DNA of 44,834 nt from Rhodococcus sp. (in: high G+C Gram-positive bacteria) (GTDB lineage Bacteria; Actinomycetota; Actinomycetes; Mycobacteriales; Mycobacteriaceae), in NCBI GenBank assembly GCA_012514505.1, contig JAAZAD010000277.1, positions 1 through 44,834 on the forward strand, in the 5' to 3' direction. Of this stretch, positions 32,115 to 41,536 are shown piece by piece. The position numbers were made by a program, and so were the translations under genes. Under the pieces are notes generated by a model that worked only from the letters and a program-made list of their open reading frames with translations, did not search any database and was not told the DNA's origin. Each line of letters opens with the position of its first letter. The stretch's first letter is position 1.

Positions 32115-34310
32115 TCAGCGGCCGTCCGCGTATGCCTGGAGGTGCGCCACCTGTTCGGGATCGAGCGAGGGGCGCACCTTCTCGCGTGCCGATGCGACGT
32201 CGGCTGCGGTGACGTCGGCTGCGTCGATGCTTCGGCGCATCGCGGCGAGCGCGGCTTCACGCAGAAGTGCAGAGCAGTCTGCGGCGGAGTAGCCGTCGAG
32301 TTCGGCCGCGAGTTTCTCGAGGTCGACGTCGTCGGCGAGGGGGACGGACTTGCCGGAGGCGCGCAGTATTTCCACGCGGGCGTCCGCGTCCGGCGGCGGC
32401 ACGAAGACGAGTCGCTCCAGGCGTCCGGGGCGCAGCAAGGCCGGGTCGATGAGGTCCGGACGGTTGGTGGCACCGAGCACGACCACGTCGCGTAGGGGCT
32501 CGACGCCGTCCAGCTCGGTCAACAGGGCCGCCACCACGCGGTCGCCGACACCGGAATCGGAACTCTGACCACGGCGTGGCGCGAGTGCATCGACTTCGTC
32601 GAGGAAGATCAGCGAAGGGGCCGAATCGCGGGCACGCTGGAACAACTCGCGTACTGCCTTCTCGGACGCGCCCACCCACTTGTCCATCAGCTCGGCGCCC
32701 TTCACTGCATGAACGCTGAGTTGGCCGGAACTGGCAAGAGCGCGAACGAGATAGGTCTTACCGCAGCCGGGAGGCCCGTAGAGCAACACGCCACGTGGCG
32801 GTTCCACTCCGAGGCGGGAGAAGGAGTCGGGGTGCTGCAACGGCCACAACACGGCCTCGGTCAGAGCCTGTTTCACCTCGACCATGTCGCCGACGTCGTC
32901 GAGCGTCACGCTGCCGATCGCCAGCTCTTCGGTGCCCGATCGCGACAAGGGCCGAATCACGTCCAGTGCGCCGACGAGGTCTGCTTGTTCGATGCTGGGG
33001 TCGGCCTCGGAGGTGCCCGCGCGGGAGGCGGCACGCAGCGCGGCCTCACGGCACAACGCGGCCAGGTCTGCGACGACGAATCCGGGGGTTCGGGAGGCGA
33101 TCTCGTCGAGATGGAGATCGGTGGTGGGGACCTTGCGCAGGAGTAGGTCGAGGAGCGCACGTCTGGTCGTGGCGTCGGGCAGTGTGAGGGCCAGTTCGCG
33201 GTCGCACAGGTCCTGTCCCCGCAGCCGGGGATCCAATGATTCCGGGTGAGCCGACGTGGCGACGAAGGCGACACCGGGAGTGTCGACGGCCTTCCGGAGC
33301 TCTTCGACGATCAACGCCGACACCGGCTCCGTCGTTGCAGGAAGGAGTGCGTCGATGTCCGTGATCAGTAGTACCCCGCCGCGCCGGACACGTTCGACGG
33401 CGGTGGACACGCGTTTCAACCGGGAATCGGATTCGAGGGCACCGGCACCAGGGCCGTCGATCTCGACGGTGCTGCGGCCGGCGAGGACGGCTCGCGCGAA
33501 CGTGGCCTTTCCGACCCCGGCGGGTCCGGTCACCAGGACTCCGAGGTGCGCGGATGCGCCGAGGGTGGCCAGGAGTTCCGGCTCGTCGAGAGCGAGGCGG
33601 AGCCATTCCGTCAGCTTGGCTACCTGGCTCTGCGCTCCCAGGAGGTTCTCGGTCGGCACCGGGGGCGTTTCCGGTGTGGTCGTCGGCGGGGAGGACGGTG
33701 CAGGCTCGGACTCCGGTGCCGTGACGGTAGGTGCTGCGGTGGTGGCAGAGGCATTGGCCCAGCCGACTGCCGAGTTGGGTTGCACACTGACCGGCCCGCC
33801 TGCCGGGTCCACAGCGGTGACGGTGAGCAGCTCGGTGGTCCAGGAGACCCCGAACGTGCGGGAGAGGGCTTGTGAGGTGGACGCGGTACTGGTACCTGGA
33901 CCGAGATCTCGCGGGAGCAGTGAGACAGTGTCGCCGATCGTGAGCACTTTGCCGAGGAGAGCTTGCCGCAGGGTGGTCTCCGAAATGGATCCGGTCGCCA
34001 TGGCCGATCCACTGAGCGTCACCGAGCGGGCGCCGTACACGGTCACGGGAAGGGCGACGACGGTGGCGTTCTCACCGAGCCCGACATTGGACAGCGTCAC
34101 GTCGTCCAGCAGGATCGTGCCGGTCGGCGTGCCGGCGGGTGCCACTGCCGCAACCGCGGCGGTGCGGCGCGCACCGACCAGGGCGATCGCATCCCATTCC
34201 CGCAGCCCGAGTGCGGCCAGGGCCTCGGGATGCAACCGGACGACACCACGGCGGGTATCGGAAGCCGACGTGTTGAGACGGATGGTGAGCGCCAGTTCGG
34301 GTGTGGTCAC
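32115..34310 (-). CDS. Double-AAA ATPase (CDC48-like, Rv0435c type)
   Basis: 731 residues. A double-psi-barrel N-domain (RLNTSASDTRRGVVRLHPEALAALGLREWDAIALVG, about 10-95) and a Pro/Thr-rich linker (about 195-225) precede two AAA modules. D1 has Walker A TGPAGVGKATFARA and a weak Walker B (LLITDIDAL). D2 has LLYGPPGCGKTYLVRA, LIFLDEVDALAPRRG and arginine-finger text (RPDLIDPALLRPGRLERLVF). D1 lacks the typical DExx Glu, suggesting that D2 does most of the hydrolysis. Predicted unfoldase or remodeller in the cytosol. GTG start at 34310. Same place relative to pssA-psd as Rv0435c. Confidence 0.92.
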   Translation of the reverse strand: MTTPELALTIRLNTSASDTRRGVVRLHPEALAALGLREWDAIALVGARRTAAVAAVAPAGTPTGTILLDDVTLSNVGLGENATVVALPVTVYGARSVTLSGSAMATGSISETTLRQALLGKVLTIGDTVSLLPRDLGPGTSTASTSQALSRTFGVSWTTELLTVTAVDPAGGPVSVQPNSAVGWANASATTAAPTVTAPESEPAPSSPPTTTPETPPVPTENLLGAQSQVAKLTEWLRLALDEPELLATLGASAHLGVLVTGPAGVGKATFARAVLAGRSTVEIDGPGAGALESDSRLKRVSTAVERVRRGGVLLITDIDALLPATTEPVSALIVEELRKAVDTPGVAFVATSAHPESLDPRLRGQDLCDRELALTLPDATTRRALLDLLLRKVPTTDLHLDEIASRTPGFVVADLAALCREAALRAASRAGTSEADPSIEQADLVGALDVIRPLSRSGTEELAIGSVTLDDVGDMVEVKQALTEAVLWPLQHPDSFSRLGVEPPRGVLLYGPPGCGKTYLVRALASSGQLSVHAVKGAELMDKWVGASEKAVRELFQRARDSAPSLIFLDEVDALAPRRGQSSDSGVGDRVVAALLTELDGVEPLRDVVVLGATNRPDLIDPALLRPGRLERLVFVPPPDADARVEILRASGKSVPLADDVDLEKLAAELDGYSAADCSALLREAALAAMRRSIDAADVTAADVASAREKVRPSLDPEQVAHLQAYADGR

Positions 34311-34320
34311 GCAGTCGAGA

Positions 34321-35616
34321 CTACGTTTTTCGCGCGTCCCGTGTTTCGTGTGTGCCCTGTGATTCCTGCGCGCTCTGTGTTCCGGGAGAGTCCTGCTGCT
34401 TTCGGCTGCGCAGGCGGCTCACGATGTTCAGGGGTTCGCGAGGGCGAGCGACGAGTGGCTTGCTCAGCGGGCTGCGCAGGAGAACCTCCACCACCGCGAG
34501 AGACACGGCGATGACGGCAATCGTCAGGAGGGAGCTTCGGGCCAGAGTCGACTCGGGGAAGGCAGAGTACAACCAGCGCGCCAGTCCCGCCTTGTGCAGG
34601 AGGTCGATCACCAGCGGGTGCACCGCGAACACTCCGAACGCCCGATGGGCGCCGAGGTCGACGATACGAGAGACGATGCCGGTACCGTCGCCACGTCGGG
34701 CGTTCCAGGCGGCGGCGACGAGGTAGAGCACGGCAACCGCGCCTATGTGCCACGGGAGCGTGGCCGGATTCAGCGCAGACGCGGCAAGGTACGGAACGTG
34801 GTCGGGTCCGGTGATGTAGATGTAGAAACCGATGCTGAAGGCGGCCCCGGGCGCGCTCAGTGCGACGATCTGCGGTACGTGAGATCGGACCCATCCGTCG
34901 ATCCGGTCGAAATGGAACGCGAACAGTGCGCCGGCTGCGGCGAAGAGCGCGTAGGTGGGAAGGGTCTTCCAGGCGTGGTCGTCGATCACGGCCAGGACAC
35001 CGGTCTGCGGATCGGTGAACACGATCGCGCACCACACTGTCATCTGCAGGACACCGGCACCGACGAGGAGTTTGCCGTGGTGGCCTTCCGTCTTGCGGAT
35101 GAGTAGACGGATCAGCGGGAACAGCAGGTAGATCTGCATGGAGATGAGCAGGAAGTACAAGTGGTACTTCGCGTCGCCTCGTAGTATGCCGAGGGCGCTC
35201 TCGCGGGCCAGTTCGCCGATCCCGGGAATGGGGTCGTCCGAGAGCATCCATGCGTTCGCCACCACGTATATGACGGACCACAACAGGTAGGGCAGCACGA
35301 TCGTGCTGAACCTGGTGCGCCAGAAAGTGCGGGGATCCAGGTCGCGCTTGACGTAGCCGAGGCACAGAACGAAGAGGGTGACGAACACGAACCCGTAGCG
35401 GGTGTAGTGCATCAACATCGACAGGAAGGACATCTGCCGGTGGATGTCGTCGTCGAAGTTGATGGTGCCGACGGTGTGCACCATCACCACGCAGCTGAAC
35501 AGAAATACCCGCATGAAATCGATGCTGTAGATGCGCCGGCGCGCACCAGAACTTGCTGATTTCGGCGGGGTTCCGCCGTGTGGTGCCGTGGACACCGGCT
35601 GTTCACACACGGACAT
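34321..35616 (-). CDS. Acyltransferase family 3 membrane protein
   Basis: 431 residues, about ten helices, opening with RRIYSIDFMRVFLFSCVVMVHTVG (the conserved catalytic-type His of acyltransferase-3 proteins) and R(T)RFSTIVLPYLLWSVIYV. These enzymes O-acylate sugars, peptidoglycan or lipids at the membrane. The ATG at 35616 follows a GGAAGGG ribosome binding site; an ATG at 35682 is in frame but gives a non-conserved Arg-rich lead. The C-terminus is basic with a TQ/ETRD-rich low-complexity end. Ends 10 bases before the AAA ATPase start, so co-transcription is likely. Confidence 0.85.
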   Translation of the reverse strand: MSVCEQPVSTAPHGGTPPKSASSGARRRIYSIDFMRVFLFSCVVMVHTVGTINFDDDIHRQMSFLSMLMHYTRYGFVFVTLFVLCLGYVKRDLDPRTFWRTRFSTIVLPYLLWSVIYVVANAWMLSDDPIPGIGELARESALGILRGDAKYHLYFLLISMQIYLLFPLIRLLIRKTEGHHGKLLVGAGVLQMTVWCAIVFTDPQTGVLAVIDDHAWKTLPTYALFAAAGALFAFHFDRIDGWVRSHVPQIVALSAPGAAFSIGFYIYITGPDHVPYLAASALNPATLPWHIGAVAVLYLVAAAWNARRGDGTGIVSRIVDLGAHRAFGVFAVHPLVIDLLHKAGLARWLYSAFPESTLARSSLLTIAVIAVSLAVVEVLLRSPLSKPLVARPREPLNIVSRLRSRKQQDSPGTQSAQESQGTHETRDARKT

Positions 35617-35740
35617 GCGACCCTTCCGACCGCACGCAGGGTGAGTGCTGGTCTTCCCGAACGCCCTGAGACGATACGGCAATTCCGAGGGAAACCCCCA
35701 AAGTCCCAGCTACTGCCATTACCGCCAGGTAGGAACCGGG

Positions 35741-36607
35741 TTATTTCGCCCGTGGCCTGCGTAAACCGAGACGTGCAGCGGAACGCGCCTTCGGTCGGCC
35801 GCCGGTGTTCGGCCGCCGACGAATGGCTCGGCGCTCGGCCGGCTTGATATCCCAGGTCTCGGGGCGGGCCGCAACCCACCGCTGTGAACGTACGGCGAAC
35901 GGGATGTGCAACAGATACACGGCGACGAGTGCGATCAGGAGGATGTACGGGTACGTCACCAGCGCGGCGGCGCACAGAGCGACCAGGACCAGCAACCCGG
36001 CGGCCATTCTGGGCGGCACCGAAACCGTCTTCATGGCCAGCGTGGGAATCCGGCTCACGATGAGCATGGCCGAGAAGAGTGTCCACGCGACGACCAGCAC
36101 GTCGTTCTGCCACCAGCCGTCGCCCCACTGGGCCGAGGCCGCAAGCGGAAGCAGCGCGACGAGTGCTCCGGCGGGTGCAGGAACCCCGACGAAGTATTCG
36201 CCGGTGTAACCGGGAGCGTCGTCGTCGTCCATCAGGGTGTTGAACCGTGCCAGGCGTAGGACGATGCTGACCGCGTAGATCAGCGCCACGATCCAGCCGA
36301 ACTGCTGACCGTCGAGAAGTGCGACGTAGAGCACGAGCGCGGGAGCGACGCCGAACGAAATCGCGTCGGCCAACGAGTCCAGTTCGGCGCCGATCTTGCT
36401 GGTGGCGTCGAGCATGCGAGCGATTCGCCCGTCGAGCGAGTCGAGGACGGCCGCCGCGCCGACCATGGCGAGAGCCACGCCGTAGTTTCCGTCGAGCGCG
36501 AACTTGACCGCGGACAGGCCGCTGCACAGCGCCAGGATGGTGATGGCACTCGGCAGCAGCCGGACCGCCTGCGTCCTCTTCGTGCGCGGCTTCACGGTCC
36601 CGCTCAC
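35741..36607 (-). CDS. pssA: CDP-diacylglycerol-serine O-phosphatidyltransferase PssA
   Basis: Transfers phosphatidate from CDP-diacylglycerol to serine, giving phosphatidylserine. 288 residues. The CDP-alcohol phosphotransferase motif [26 protein letters not shown] fits D-x2-D-G-x2-A-R-x8-G-x3-D-x3-D. About eight helices and a basic C-terminal tail ([26 protein letters not shown]) follow. The GTG at 36607 overlaps the psd stop (GTGA). Synthesis and decarboxylation genes are thus coupled, as for Rv0437c-Rv0436c. Confidence 0.93.
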   Translation of the reverse strand: MSGTVKPRTKRTQAVRLLPSAITILALCSGLSAVKFALDGNYGVALAMVGAAAVLDSLDGRIARMLDATSKIGAELDSLADAISFGVAPALVLYVALLDGQQFGWIVALIYAVSIVLRLARFNTLMDDDDAPGYTGEYFVGVPAPAGALVALLPLAASAQWGDGWWQNDVLVVAWTLFSAMLIVSRIPTLAMKTVSVPPRMAAGLLVLVALCAAALVTYPYILLIALVAVYLLHIPFAVRSQRWVAARPETWDIKPAERRAIRRRPNTGGRPKARSAARLGLRRPRAK

Positions 36608-37317
36608 GGCAGCTGAGCAATAACGGTTTCGGCGCCGATCGTGCGCTGGCCACGCTCGACGAGCAGCTTCGTGCCGTGCGGGAAGTAGGTGTCGACACGA
36701 GACCCGAAACGAATCAGGCCGTAGGTATCGCCGATGGGCAGTGTGTCGCCGACCTTGGCGTCGCACACGATGCGCCGCGCGATGAGGCCCGCAATCTGCA
36801 CGACTGCCACGTACTGGCCGTCCGCAGTCTCGAGCAGCATGCTGTTGCGCTCGTTCTTGTCGCTGGCATCGGGGAGGTCTGCGGACAGGAACTCCCCCGG
36901 CTTGTGGGTGACCCCGCGTACCGCGCCGCCCACCGGGCTGCGCTGCACGTGCACGTCGAGGACGGACAGGAAGATGCTCACGCGGGGGACCGGCTCCGAA
37001 CCCATGTGCAGTTCGGCGGGCGGGACAGCCGAATCGACCAGAGCGACCTCGCCGTCGGCGGGGGCAACAGCCACGCCCTGACGGTTCGGCGGAACCCGGT
37101 GCGGGTGGCGGAAGAACGTCGCGCAGGCGCCGGCAGACAGGAGCCCGGCGCGACGAATCCACTTGCGCTTACGACCCACCGCGGCAACACCGAGGGGGAC
37201 GAGAACGAACGGGAGGCCGGCAGGGTGCAGCGGGGGAATCGCCGCGCGAACGAGGTCGACGACGTGCCCGACTCCAGTGGTCTGCGGCGTTCCGGCGGGG
37301 GTGGGCTTACGGGCCAC
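36604..37317 (-). CDS. psd: Phosphatidylserine decarboxylase proenzyme Psd
   Basis: Makes phosphatidylethanolamine from phosphatidylserine using a pyruvoyl group formed by self-cleavage. 237 residues of the short (archaeal/actinobacterial type) class: [57 protein letters not shown] and the cleavage site [10 protein letters not shown] (cut between Gly and Ser). An N-terminal membrane-associating segment precedes FFRHP. ATG at 37317; promoter presumably in the 115-base gap upstream, where no clear boxes are seen. Confidence 0.94.
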   Translation of the reverse strand: MARKPTPAGTPQTTGVGHVVDLVRAAIPPLHPAGLPFVLVPLGVAAVGRKRKWIRRAGLLSAGACATFFRHPHRVPPNRQGVAVAPADGEVALVDSAVPPAELHMGSEPVPRVSIFLSVLDVHVQRSPVGGAVRGVTHKPGEFLSADLPDASDKNERNSMLLETADGQYVAVVQIAGLIARRIVCDAKVGDTLPIGDTYGLIRFGSRVDTYFPHGTKLLVERGQRTIGAETVIAQLP

Positions 37318-37431
37318 GGGCTCCTCTAACTGTCACGGTGGGTCGAGCGTTCCCGCGTTGCGGGTTTCCATAGATTACGCGAGCGATTCCCGTGGTGGTG
37401 AGCCCGGCGTCACAGTGACTGGAGCCCGGAG

Positions 37432-37890
37432 TCAGCGAGCGACTTCGGCCTCGGACTTGATACGCCGCAACGTCGAGTTCATCCCTTCGAGGAGTTCTTC
37501 CTCGAAGCCGTCGTTACCGCCGAGGACCGTCTTGACGAGGAACTGCGACACCTTGGACGTTCCGTTGGGTGCCTCGCGGCGCTCGATGACCCGAGTGCCC
37601 GACGCATTGGCCTCGAGTTCGTACGACCAGATGGTGCGGTTGTCGAGGATGCGGAATGCGATGGACTTGTTCGGCTCGAACCGGATCACCTTGGACCGGG
37701 TGGGCCACACGAGCAGGCCCTTCTTGTTGACGTTGATCGTCTTGGTTCCCTCGCGGACCGGTCCGCCCAGCACGCGCATCGTGCGGCACTGGGGGCTCCA
37801 TTCGCCCATGCGCTTCAGATCCGAGACGATCGTCCAGACGTCGTTCGGTGCTGCGTCGATATCGATGGTCGCTTCGAGCGTGCGGGCCAC
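37432..37890 (-). CDS. SRPBCC (START/Bet v1-like) protein
   Basis: 152 residues of the polyketide-cyclase/dehydrase or lipid-binding SRPBCC type: EATIDIDAAPNDVWTIVSDLKRMGEWSPQCRTMRVLG at the start and a C-terminal helix (GFEEELLEGMNSTLRRIKSEAE). Many actinobacteria have several such proteins with unknown ligands. It lies between psd and the dadA-like gene, separated by more than 100 bases on each side. An inverted repeat with a TATTAT-like element lies upstream. Confidence 0.8.
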   Translation of the reverse strand: MARTLEATIDIDAAPNDVWTIVSDLKRMGEWSPQCRTMRVLGGPVREGTKTINVNKKGLLVWPTRSKVIRFEPNKSIAFRILDNRTIWSYELEANASGTRVIERREAPNGTSKVSQFLVKTVLGGNDGFEEELLEGMNSTLRRIKSEAEVAR

Positions 37891-37932
37891 GTGGTCCTCC
37901 GTGTGAGTTCGGGTGTGATCGCGAGGTGTACC

Positions 37933-37949
37933 TGTGACGGAAAGTCACA
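37933..37949. promoter_or_regulatory. Inverted repeat upstream of the SRPBCC gene
   Basis: TGTGAC (37933-37938) and GTCACA (37944-37949) are perfect arms around GGAAA, 43 bases before the SRPBCC start on the minus strand. It overlaps ATAATA (TATTAT on the gene strand, 37949-37954), a possible -10. It resembles Crp/GlxR half-sites but the spacing is one base longer than their TGTGA-N6-TCACA. An operator is likely; the identity is open. Confidence 0.4.
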
Positions 37950-37999
37950 ATAATATCGGCAGTGTAGCCGAAACCGCGCAGGATGGGTCAGGTCGCTGC

Positions 38000-39256
38000 T
38001 CAGCGCAGCGGGTCGAAGTGTCTCATCACGGCGGGAACGGGACCACCCGAGATCGAATCGGCGAGCATTCGTCCGGTCAGTGGCCCGAGCGCGATTCCCC
38101 ACATTCCGTGACCGCCCGCGATGTGAACGCGCGGTGAGCGAGTCCCGCCGATCAAGGGGAGCCCGTCCGTCGTGCAGGGCCGCGAACCGACCCACTCCTC
38201 GCGTCGCGCAGACCAGTCGATTCCGTGGAGCATCGGCGCCGTGGCGTCGACGATCGCCTGGATGCGCCGAGGGTCGAGAGCGGCGTCCGGGCTGCGAAAT
38301 TCCATCATCCCGGCAACGCGGAATCGGTCGTGCAGGGGAGTGCACGCGACTCGCTGCTCAGGGAAGTAGACAGGGCTCTTGGGCATCTGTTCGGGGAGGA
38401 CGGTGAAGCTGTAGCCGCGGCCGGCCTGGACCAGTGCCCGCACCCCGAATTGTCGTGCCAGGGTGTTCAGTCGTGCGCCACTGGCGATGACGACGGCATC
38501 GGCGGCCTTGGTGCGTCCGTCGGCGGCAACTACGAGCACGGAATCGGGTGCGTTGTCGTCGATCGTGTCGACGTCGAACCCCGACACGATCTCGGCGCCG
38601 CGGCCGCGCACCGAGGTCGCCAGCGACTCCACGAACCGGGGTGGGTCGATGAAGCGTTGATGGTGAAGCCGCAGCCCCGATTGCACCGCGTCTCCGAGGG
38701 CGGGTTCGAGCGTGTGAACGGCGTCCGAGTCGAGTCTCTCGAACTCCACGCTCGCACCGAGTGCGATCGAGCTGCGGAACTCGTCGATCAACGTTTCACG
38801 TTCCCGGGCGGACGCGAAGGCGGCCAGCAGCGGATCGGCGAGACGGGTGGGCTCGTGCACCCCGCCATCGGTCAACTCGTCGTAGGCGCCGAGCGATTCC
38901 CGATTGACCTCGGCGAACACTGTCATCGCAGCCTGCCATTTCGCGCTGGTGCAGTGCCGGGCGAAGCCGACGAGGAAGCGGATCAGCTTCGGGTCCGTCG
39001 TGAGAGGAACGTAGACCGGTGACGCAGGGTCGAAGAGCGCCTTGATGCCGTATTTCAGGACGGCCGGGTCGGGCAGTGGCAGGGTCAGGGCAGGTGCCAA
39101 CCAGCCCGCGTTGCCCCACGAGGCGTCCGCAGCGACCCCGACACGGTCCACGACGGTGACGGCGACCCCTCGTGCCTGCAGGAACCATGCGGTGGACAGG
39201 CCGACCATGCCGGCGCCGACGACCACCACTCGTTCAGGCGGCTGACGAGTAGCCAT
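38000..39256 (-). CDS. FAD-dependent D-amino-acid dehydrogenase-like protein (DadA type)
   Basis: 418 residues of the DAO family. FAD motif VVVVGAGMVGLSTAWFLQARG (residues 10-30), ASWGNAGWLAPALTLPLPDP (the DadA SxxNAG motif), VIASGARLNTLA, and the C-terminal GSRPCTTDGLPLIGGTRSPRVHIAGGHGMWGIALGP. DadA enzymes deaminate D-amino acids in the membrane respiratory context; here context suggests another amine or a detoxification product. ATG at 39256, 33 bases after the monooxygenase gene, third in the TetR-led unit. Confidence 0.88.
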   Translation of the reverse strand: MATRQPPERVVVVGAGMVGLSTAWFLQARGVAVTVVDRVGVAADASWGNAGWLAPALTLPLPDPAVLKYGIKALFDPASPVYVPLTTDPKLIRFLVGFARHCTSAKWQAAMTVFAEVNRESLGAYDELTDGGVHEPTRLADPLLAAFASARERETLIDEFRSSIALGASVEFERLDSDAVHTLEPALGDAVQSGLRLHHQRFIDPPRFVESLATSVRGRGAEIVSGFDVDTIDDNAPDSVLVVAADGRTKAADAVVIASGARLNTLARQFGVRALVQAGRGYSFTVLPEQMPKSPVYFPEQRVACTPLHDRFRVAGMMEFRSPDAALDPRRIQAIVDATAPMLHGIDWSARREEWVGSRPCTTDGLPLIGGTRSPRVHIAGGHGMWGIALGPLTGRMLADSISGGPVPAVMRHFDPLR

Positions 39257-39289
39257 GACTCCATCATCGGCCCGGGTGATGCGGTGCGT

Positions 39290-40786
39290 CTAGGAATGAC
39301 CGGATGTGGCGTAGTGGTAGTCGTCGAGGGGGAACGAGCCGGCTTCACGGAAGGCGTTGACCGTCGAGGTGGGGCGCAGGATGGCTGCCTCACCGTGTTG
39401 GTTGAAGTAGTAGCTCCGTGAGGTCTGGCAGCTGCCGCGATAGAACACCGAATCGTCCAGTAGCTCCGTCACCCGATCCAGGAACTCGGTGTTCGCGCGT
39501 TCGGTGACTTCGAAGGTGTCGGCGTCTCGGCGCTTCACTTCACGCAACAGTCGGGTCATGTGCTTCATCTGCGACTCGATGGTGGTGAAGTACGAGAGTC
39601 CGCTGTACGAATACGGGCTCGACAGGGTGAAGAAGTTGGGGAAGTGCGGAACGGTGACGCCCTCGTAGGCCTGGAAACGGTTGTCGCGCCACCATTGGCC
39701 CAGGTTCCGTTCTTCGCGTCCGACGATGTCGATCGCCGGGAAGTTCACATCCCACAGGTTGAATCCGGTGGCGAGGACGAGCGAGTCGATCTCGGTCTTG
39801 TGGCCGTCGACGGTGACAATTCCGTCCGGCTCGATGCGCTCGATCGTGTGGGTCTCGAGATGCACGTTCGGCCGGTTGAACACACGGAAGTAGGCGTTCG
39901 AGAACGTGGGACGTTTGCACCCGAAGTCGTAGTCGGGGGTGAGCTTGCGGCGCGTCTCGCGGGAGCGCACCGTCAGTCGCAGGAACGCCCGCGAGGCCAG
40001 CGCTGCGGTTTTGTTGAGGAACTTGGCCTGGCGGTAGTGCAGCACTGCGCTGACCATCATCAGCTCGAGGATGCTGGTGTTGACGGCCCGGGCCACGCGT
40101 TGCGTGAACGGAATCCGGGCGAAGAGGCGTTGCACCGCAGGCGGAATCGGCAAATCCAGTTTTGGGACCACCCAGATCGGTGTCCGTTGGTACACGGTGA
40201 GTTCGGCTGCTCGGTTCGCAAGTTCCGGGACGAGTTGCACTGCGGTGGCGCCCGTTCCGATGATGCCCACTCGGCGGCCGTCGGGTCGGTAGTCCGGGTC
40301 CCAGGCCGTTGTGTGGATGACGTCGCCGGCGAACGAGTCGATTCCGACGATGTCAGGTCTTTGCGGCTGTGACAGGAAACCTGTTGCCGCCAGCAGATAG
40401 CGGGCAGTGATCGAGTCGGAACCCTCGATCGTGATCACCCAGTGGTGATTCTGCTCGTCCCAGTGAGCACCCTTCACGACCGTGTCGAAGCGCATCCGCC
40501 TCTGCAGGTCGTACTTGTCGGCAACGTGATGCGCGTAGCGGAACAGTTCGTCGCCGGGTGCGAAGAGTCTTGACCAGTACGGGTTCGGTTCGAAGGAGTA
40601 CGAGTACGTCACCGATGCAATGTCGACCGCGAGACCCGGATAGCGGTTGACGTGCCACGTTCCGCCCAGGTCGTCTTCTCGCTCGAGCATCACGAAATTG
40701 CTCAACCCCAGGCGGTCGAGGGCGATGGCGGCGCCCATCCCGCCGAAGCCTGCGCCGACGATGACTGCGTCGTATTGCGGTGACAC
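39290..40786 (-). CDS. Flavin-containing Baeyer-Villiger monooxygenase
   Basis: 498 residues. Two dinucleotide-binding motifs are seen (VIVGAGFGGMGAAIAL near residue 10; VGIIGTGATAVQLVPEL near 175). Between them is FAGDVIHTTAWD, which fits the type I Baeyer-Villiger signature FxGxxxHxxxW(P/D). The ATG-distal NLGGTWHVNRYPG is also typical. These enzymes insert oxygen next to ketones using NADPH and FAD. The GTG at 40786 is preceded by GGGAGGT; longer in-frame readings run into the regulator gene. Organised as tetR-BVMO-dadA on one strand with short gaps. Confidence 0.9.
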   Translation of the reverse strand: MSPQYDAVIVGAGFGGMGAAIALDRLGLSNFVMLEREDDLGGTWHVNRYPGLAVDIASVTYSYSFEPNPYWSRLFAPGDELFRYAHHVADKYDLQRRMRFDTVVKGAHWDEQNHHWVITIEGSDSITARYLLAATGFLSQPQRPDIVGIDSFAGDVIHTTAWDPDYRPDGRRVGIIGTGATAVQLVPELANRAAELTVYQRTPIWVVPKLDLPIPPAVQRLFARIPFTQRVARAVNTSILELMMVSAVLHYRQAKFLNKTAALASRAFLRLTVRSRETRRKLTPDYDFGCKRPTFSNAYFRVFNRPNVHLETHTIERIEPDGIVTVDGHKTEIDSLVLATGFNLWDVNFPAIDIVGREERNLGQWWRDNRFQAYEGVTVPHFPNFFTLSSPYSYSGLSYFTTIESQMKHMTRLLREVKRRDADTFEVTERANTEFLDRVTELLDDSVFYRGSCQTSRSYYFNQHGEAAILRPTSTVNAFREAGSFPLDDYHYATSGHS

Positions 40787-40821
40787 CTGAGCACCTCCCG
40801 TGTACCCGCCAGCATAGGCCG

Positions 40822-41397
40822 CTACCGGGATTCGACAGCTCGTTCGGCGAACGAGGTGAGGAAATCTCGCAGCTCGGCCACCTCGTTCTCGGAGCCGGCG
40901 TCGTCTCCGAGGAACAGTCGCGTCAGCTGCGGCATCGCTGTCGACCAGGCGCCAATGCCGATCAGGGTGAGGAGCGTGCGTCCTGCGTCCTTCTCTGTCA
41001 TGCCGGCTTGCTCGGCGAACGTCTTCCGTACGCCGACGTACCAATCTCGCCGTTCCGGGTTGCTGTCGACCAAGCCGTCCCGGTGGTGCAGCGCTTCGAA
41101 CATCAGGAGGCGTAGCAGCGACGGATCGGAGTGGTGGTAGTCGAACACCCTGCCGACGTAGTCGGCAATCGAACCACTGGCAGGCTGCACCGCGTTTGCC
41201 AACTGGGTGATCGCGTCCGTCAGTACCGCGTCGAACAGGGCTTCTTTGTTTCCGAAATGCCCGTAGATGCGTTCTTTGTTGCATCCCGCGTTGGCGGCGA
41301 TGCGGTCGACGCGTGCCCCGGCGACGCCGTACTCGGCGAATTCTGCGTGAGCCGCCTCCAGGAGGAGTCGCTTCGTCCGCGCGGAGTCCCTTGCCAC
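40822..41397 (-). CDS. TetR-family transcriptional regulator
   Basis: 191 residues. N-terminal HTH: KRLLLEAAHAEFAEYGVAGARVDRIAANAGCNKERIYGHFGNKEALFDAVL. The C-terminal ligand domain (about 75-190) has a cysteine-free mixed core (RVFDYHHSDPSLLRLLMFEALHHRD). It is the first gene of the minus unit and faces the small-membrane-protein/flavodoxin unit across a 139-base gap that holds two similar palindromes. Most likely an autorepressor controlling both sides; the inducer is unknown. Confidence 0.9.
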   Translation of the reverse strand: MARDSARTKRLLLEAAHAEFAEYGVAGARVDRIAANAGCNKERIYGHFGNKEALFDAVLTDAITQLANAVQPASGSIADYVGRVFDYHHSDPSLLRLLMFEALHHRDGLVDSNPERRDWYVGVRKTFAEQAGMTEKDAGRTLLTLIGIGAWSTAMPQLTRLFLGDDAGSENEVAELRDFLTSFAERAVESR

Positions 41398-41448
41398 GGC
41401 AGTCCTTTCAGGTCTTCGAGTAGGTGTTCACTTTATCGTAATCAATCA

Positions 41449-41508
41449 TCCAACTGGTTGGTTGGACAATGAGGGATCTTCATGCCAGTATTCCAACCAT
41501 GCAGTTGG
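41449..41508. promoter_or_regulatory. Two TetR-type operators in the divergent promoter
   Basis: TCCAAC-N6-GTTGGA (41449-41466) and CCAAC-N6-GTTGG (41493-41508) share arm sequence and spacing, with centres 43 bases apart, about four helical turns. Direct copies of the same dyad facing two promoters are typical for a TetR-family repressor binding cooperatively. They lie upstream of tetR (minus) and of the small membrane protein (plus). Confidence 0.7.
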
Positions 41509-41536
41509 TAATGGCTCGATGCGAGGGGGAATCGTT

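Noticed and set aside
36608..37162. N-terminal extension of the pssA frame
   Set aside because: It lies in the psd coding region in another frame, with Arg-rich text; the GTG at 36607 coupled to the psd stop is the natural start.
37933..37949. Firm call of a Crp/GlxR site
   Set aside because: The spacer between TGTGA and TCACA is seven, not six bases; kept only as an unassigned dyad.
40787..41284. Extension of the monooxygenase frame to 41284
   Set aside because: It overlaps the TetR gene on the same strand in a different frame, and the Rossmann motif begins directly after GTG 40786.
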